DNA of 64,000 nt from CAYNHF01 sp964397045 (GTDB lineage: Bacteria; Actinomycetota; Acidimicrobiia; Spongiisociales; UBA5794), in contig CAYNHF010000003.1 in assembly GCA_964397045.1 (NCBI GenBank), forward strand, positions 1 to 64,000, read 5' to 3'. Under the pieces are notes generated by a model. It made no database searches and was not told the origin of the DNA. It saw only the letters and a list, made by a program, of their open reading frames with translations. Shown piece by piece: positions 62,421 to 64,000 of the stretch; position 1 is the first letter of the stretch, and each line of letters starts with the position of its first letter. Position numbers and translations under genes: made by a program.

Positions 62421-64000
62421 GTGACCGAGAGCGGCAACAGGATCGCGGCGGCTGTGGAGCGCTGGGTGCCCGGCGTGGCCCTGGTTCGGAACTACCAGAA
62501 GGCGTGGCTGCGCAACGACCTCGTGGCTGCGCTGATCCTGACCGCGCTCCTCGTGCCGCAAGGGATGGCCTACGCGGAGCTCGCAGGCCTGCCCGCCGTC
62601 ACCGGCCTGTATACGACGGTGACCGCCTTGCTCGGCTACGCAGTGTTCGGCCCGTCGCGGATCTTGGTGCTGGGCCCGGACTCCTCGCTCGCTCCGCTCA
62701 TCGCCGCCATCATTGCTCCGCTCGTCATCGGGGATTCACCTGCCGAGGCGGTGGCGTTGGCAGGCATGCTGGCGATCCTGGCCGGGCTGATCGAGATCGG
62801 CGCAGGCCTCTTGAAGCTGGGCACCGTCACCGACCTGCTGTCCATGCCGGTGCGGATCGGTTACCTCAACGGCATCGCCTTGCTTGTGTTGGTCAGCCAG
62901 CTCCCCAAGCTCTTCGGCTTCAGCACCGAGTCGGACGGCTTCCTCGACGCCATCTACGAGTTCGTTGCGGGGGTCGTCGACGGCGAGACCGTCTGGGCTT
63001 CGTTGCTGCTGGGCGTCGCCACCATCGCGATCATGATCATCGGTCGTCGGATCGCCCCCCGAATTCCCTGGGTGCTGATCGCAGTGATCGGTGCCATCGC
63101 CATCGTCGCTTTGCTGGATCTTGCCGAAGAAGGCGTGTCGGTGGTCGGCGTGCTGCCTTCCGGGTTCCCGAGCCCAGCGTTTCCCACCGTGTCCTGGGAC
63201 GACATGGGCCCGCTACTGGCGGGAGCGCTCGCCATTGCGATCGTCTCCGTGGCGGATACTGCGGCCCTATCCCGCAGCTTCTCAGCCAAGCGGGGAGACC
63301 GCGTCGACCAGAACCACGAGGCGGTGGGCCTTGGTGCGGCCAACATCACTGCCGGGTTTTTCCAGGGGTTCCCGATGAGTGCCAGCTCGTCGCGAACCGT
63401 GGTGGCGGAGTCGGTCGGGTCGAAATCTCAGCTGACCGGCGTGATCTCCGCGATCGCGATCATCATTCTCCTGATCGGCGCCAACAGCCTTCTGGCAGAT
63501 CTGCCGTCCTCGGTGTTGGCAGCGATCGTGATCGTTGCCTCTTTCGGGCTCTTCGACGTGCAGACCATGTGGTGGCTGCTGCGGGTGCGACGGACCGACT
63601 TCGCTGCTTCCGTGATCGCCATGCTCGGTGTGGTGCTCCTCGGAGTGCTCGAGGGTCTGCTCATTGCTATCGCGGTCTCTCTCGCGGTGTTCGTGTGGAA
63701 GAGATGGCGACCCCACACCGCGGTTCTGGGGAGGGTCGCCGGCAGAAAGGGGTATCACGACATGGGTCGCCATCCCGATGCATACCAGGTGCCCGGCCTC
63801 CTCCTGTTCCGCTTCGATGCGCCGCTCTTCTTCGCCAATGCTCCTTACTTCGAGGAGACCCTGCTCGAAGCCATCGACGCCGAGCCCGAGGCGGTCCATC
63901 GAGTGGTGATCGCGGCTGAGCCAATGACCGATGTCGACAGCACCGGCGCTGAGACACTGGGGCTGGTGCTCGACGAACTGGATGCACGGGACATCGAGTT
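62421..64000 (+). CDS. SulP family anion transporter (partial)
   Basis: At least 526 residues; it runs off the right edge. The membrane part holds about 10-12 helices with LVAALILTALLVPQGMAYAE and the SulP signature ILVLGPDSSLAPLI. The STAS domain begins near residue 450 (FFANAPYFEETLLEAI, then DVDSTGAETLGLVLDELD). It probably moves sulfate or bicarbonate with Na+ or H+. GTG 62421 lies 8 nt after GGGAG. With the carbonic anhydrase at 27.6 kb, a bicarbonate role is thinkable but not shown. Confidence 0.9.
   Translation, partial: MTESGNRIAAAVERWVPGVALVRNYQKAWLRNDLVAALILTALLVPQGMAYAELAGLPAVTGLYTTVTALLGYAVFGPSRILVLGPDSSLAPLIAAIIAPLVIGDSPAEAVALAGMLAILAGLIEIGAGLLKLGTVTDLLSMPVRIGYLNGIALLVLVSQLPKLFGFSTESDGFLDAIYEFVAGVVDGETVWASLLLGVATIAIMIIGRRIAPRIPWVLIAVIGAIAIVALLDLAEEGVSVVGVLPSGFPSPAFPTVSWDDMGPLLAGALAIAIVSVADTAALSRSFSAKRGDRVDQNHEAVGLGAANITAGFFQGFPMSASSSRTVVAESVGSKSQLTGVISAIAIIILLIGANSLLADLPSSVLAAIVIVASFGLFDVQTMWWLLRVRRTDFAASVIAMLGVVLLGVLEGLLIAIAVSLAVFVWKRWRPHTAVLGRVAGRKGYHDMGRHPDAYQVPGLLLFRFDAPLFFANAPYFEETLLEAIDAEPEAVHRVVIAAEPMTDVDSTGAETLGLVLDELDARDIE

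Noticed and set aside
62504..63919. Plus-strand ORF of 471 codons in the SulP region
   Set aside because: It is a shifted frame of the transporter (Arg/Gly/His-rich). The real frame has no stop before the window end.

Overview
The window looks like a chromosomal segment of a high-GC actinobacterium, probably of the Acidimicrobiia. This placement rests on F420-type enzymes (three DUF385/deazaflavin proteins and one luciferase-like F420 oxidoreductase), several apparently leaderless genes with a TANNNT box 6-7 nt before the start codon, and many small lipoproteins and VOC/GNAT proteins. It is an inference from gene content, not a marker-gene result. There are no rRNA or tRNA genes, no CRISPR array and no complete mobile element.

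Layout. 0-15 kb: a DUF6325 protein, a di-heme cytochrome c peroxidase, a nucleoside-hydrolase lipoprotein, a secreted LVIVD/PA-domain protein, a TetR regulator, an F420-type nitroreductase, an IS481 transposase remnant, an ABM-fold protein, two lipoproteins, an F420 oxidoreductase, a halogenase-like flavoprotein and a GDPD phosphodiesterase, separated by unusually long gene-poor gaps. 15-30 kb: a frameshifted GNAT, LtrA, a broken holin-like/ABC1-kinase gene, an adenylate cyclase with TPRs, a sulfide-quinone-reductase-like flavoprotein, a truncated and an intact methyltransferase paralogue, a beta-carbonic anhydrase and a sulfotransferase. 30-38 kb: a possible accessory cluster. An HETSH metallopeptidase overlaps a ComEC-like MBL hydrolase, followed by a DUF2235 (Tle1-like) alpha/beta hydrolase, a PP2C phosphatase and, on the other strand, a membrane-anchored trypsin-like protease; a 7 x 7-bp tandem repeat lies just before the first gene. 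38-53 kb: an aminotransferase, a nuclease-like protein, a DJ-1/PfpI protein, three quinone-reductase-type dehydrogenases, a giant cyclase-ATPase-TPR regulator, and a TetR-controlled dehydrogenase/DUF4386 operon with twin operators. 53-64 kb: a VOC cluster, a GH63-like glycosidase, a beta-propeller-like membrane protein, a small-molecule kinase, CspA with a SHOCT-like partner, a peroxiredoxin and a SulP transporter running off the right edge.

The strongest unexpected signal is the peroxiredoxin-like gene at 61685-62362. Its peroxidatic cysteine codon is an in-frame TGA in the context Trp-TGA-Pro-Tyr-Cys, and a hairpin with a GGUC apical loop starts 13 nt further on. This fits a bacterial selenoprotein with a SECIS element.

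Several genes are interrupted by indels (two GNATs and the ABC1 kinase). These may be real pseudogenes or assembly errors; the window alone cannot distinguish them.
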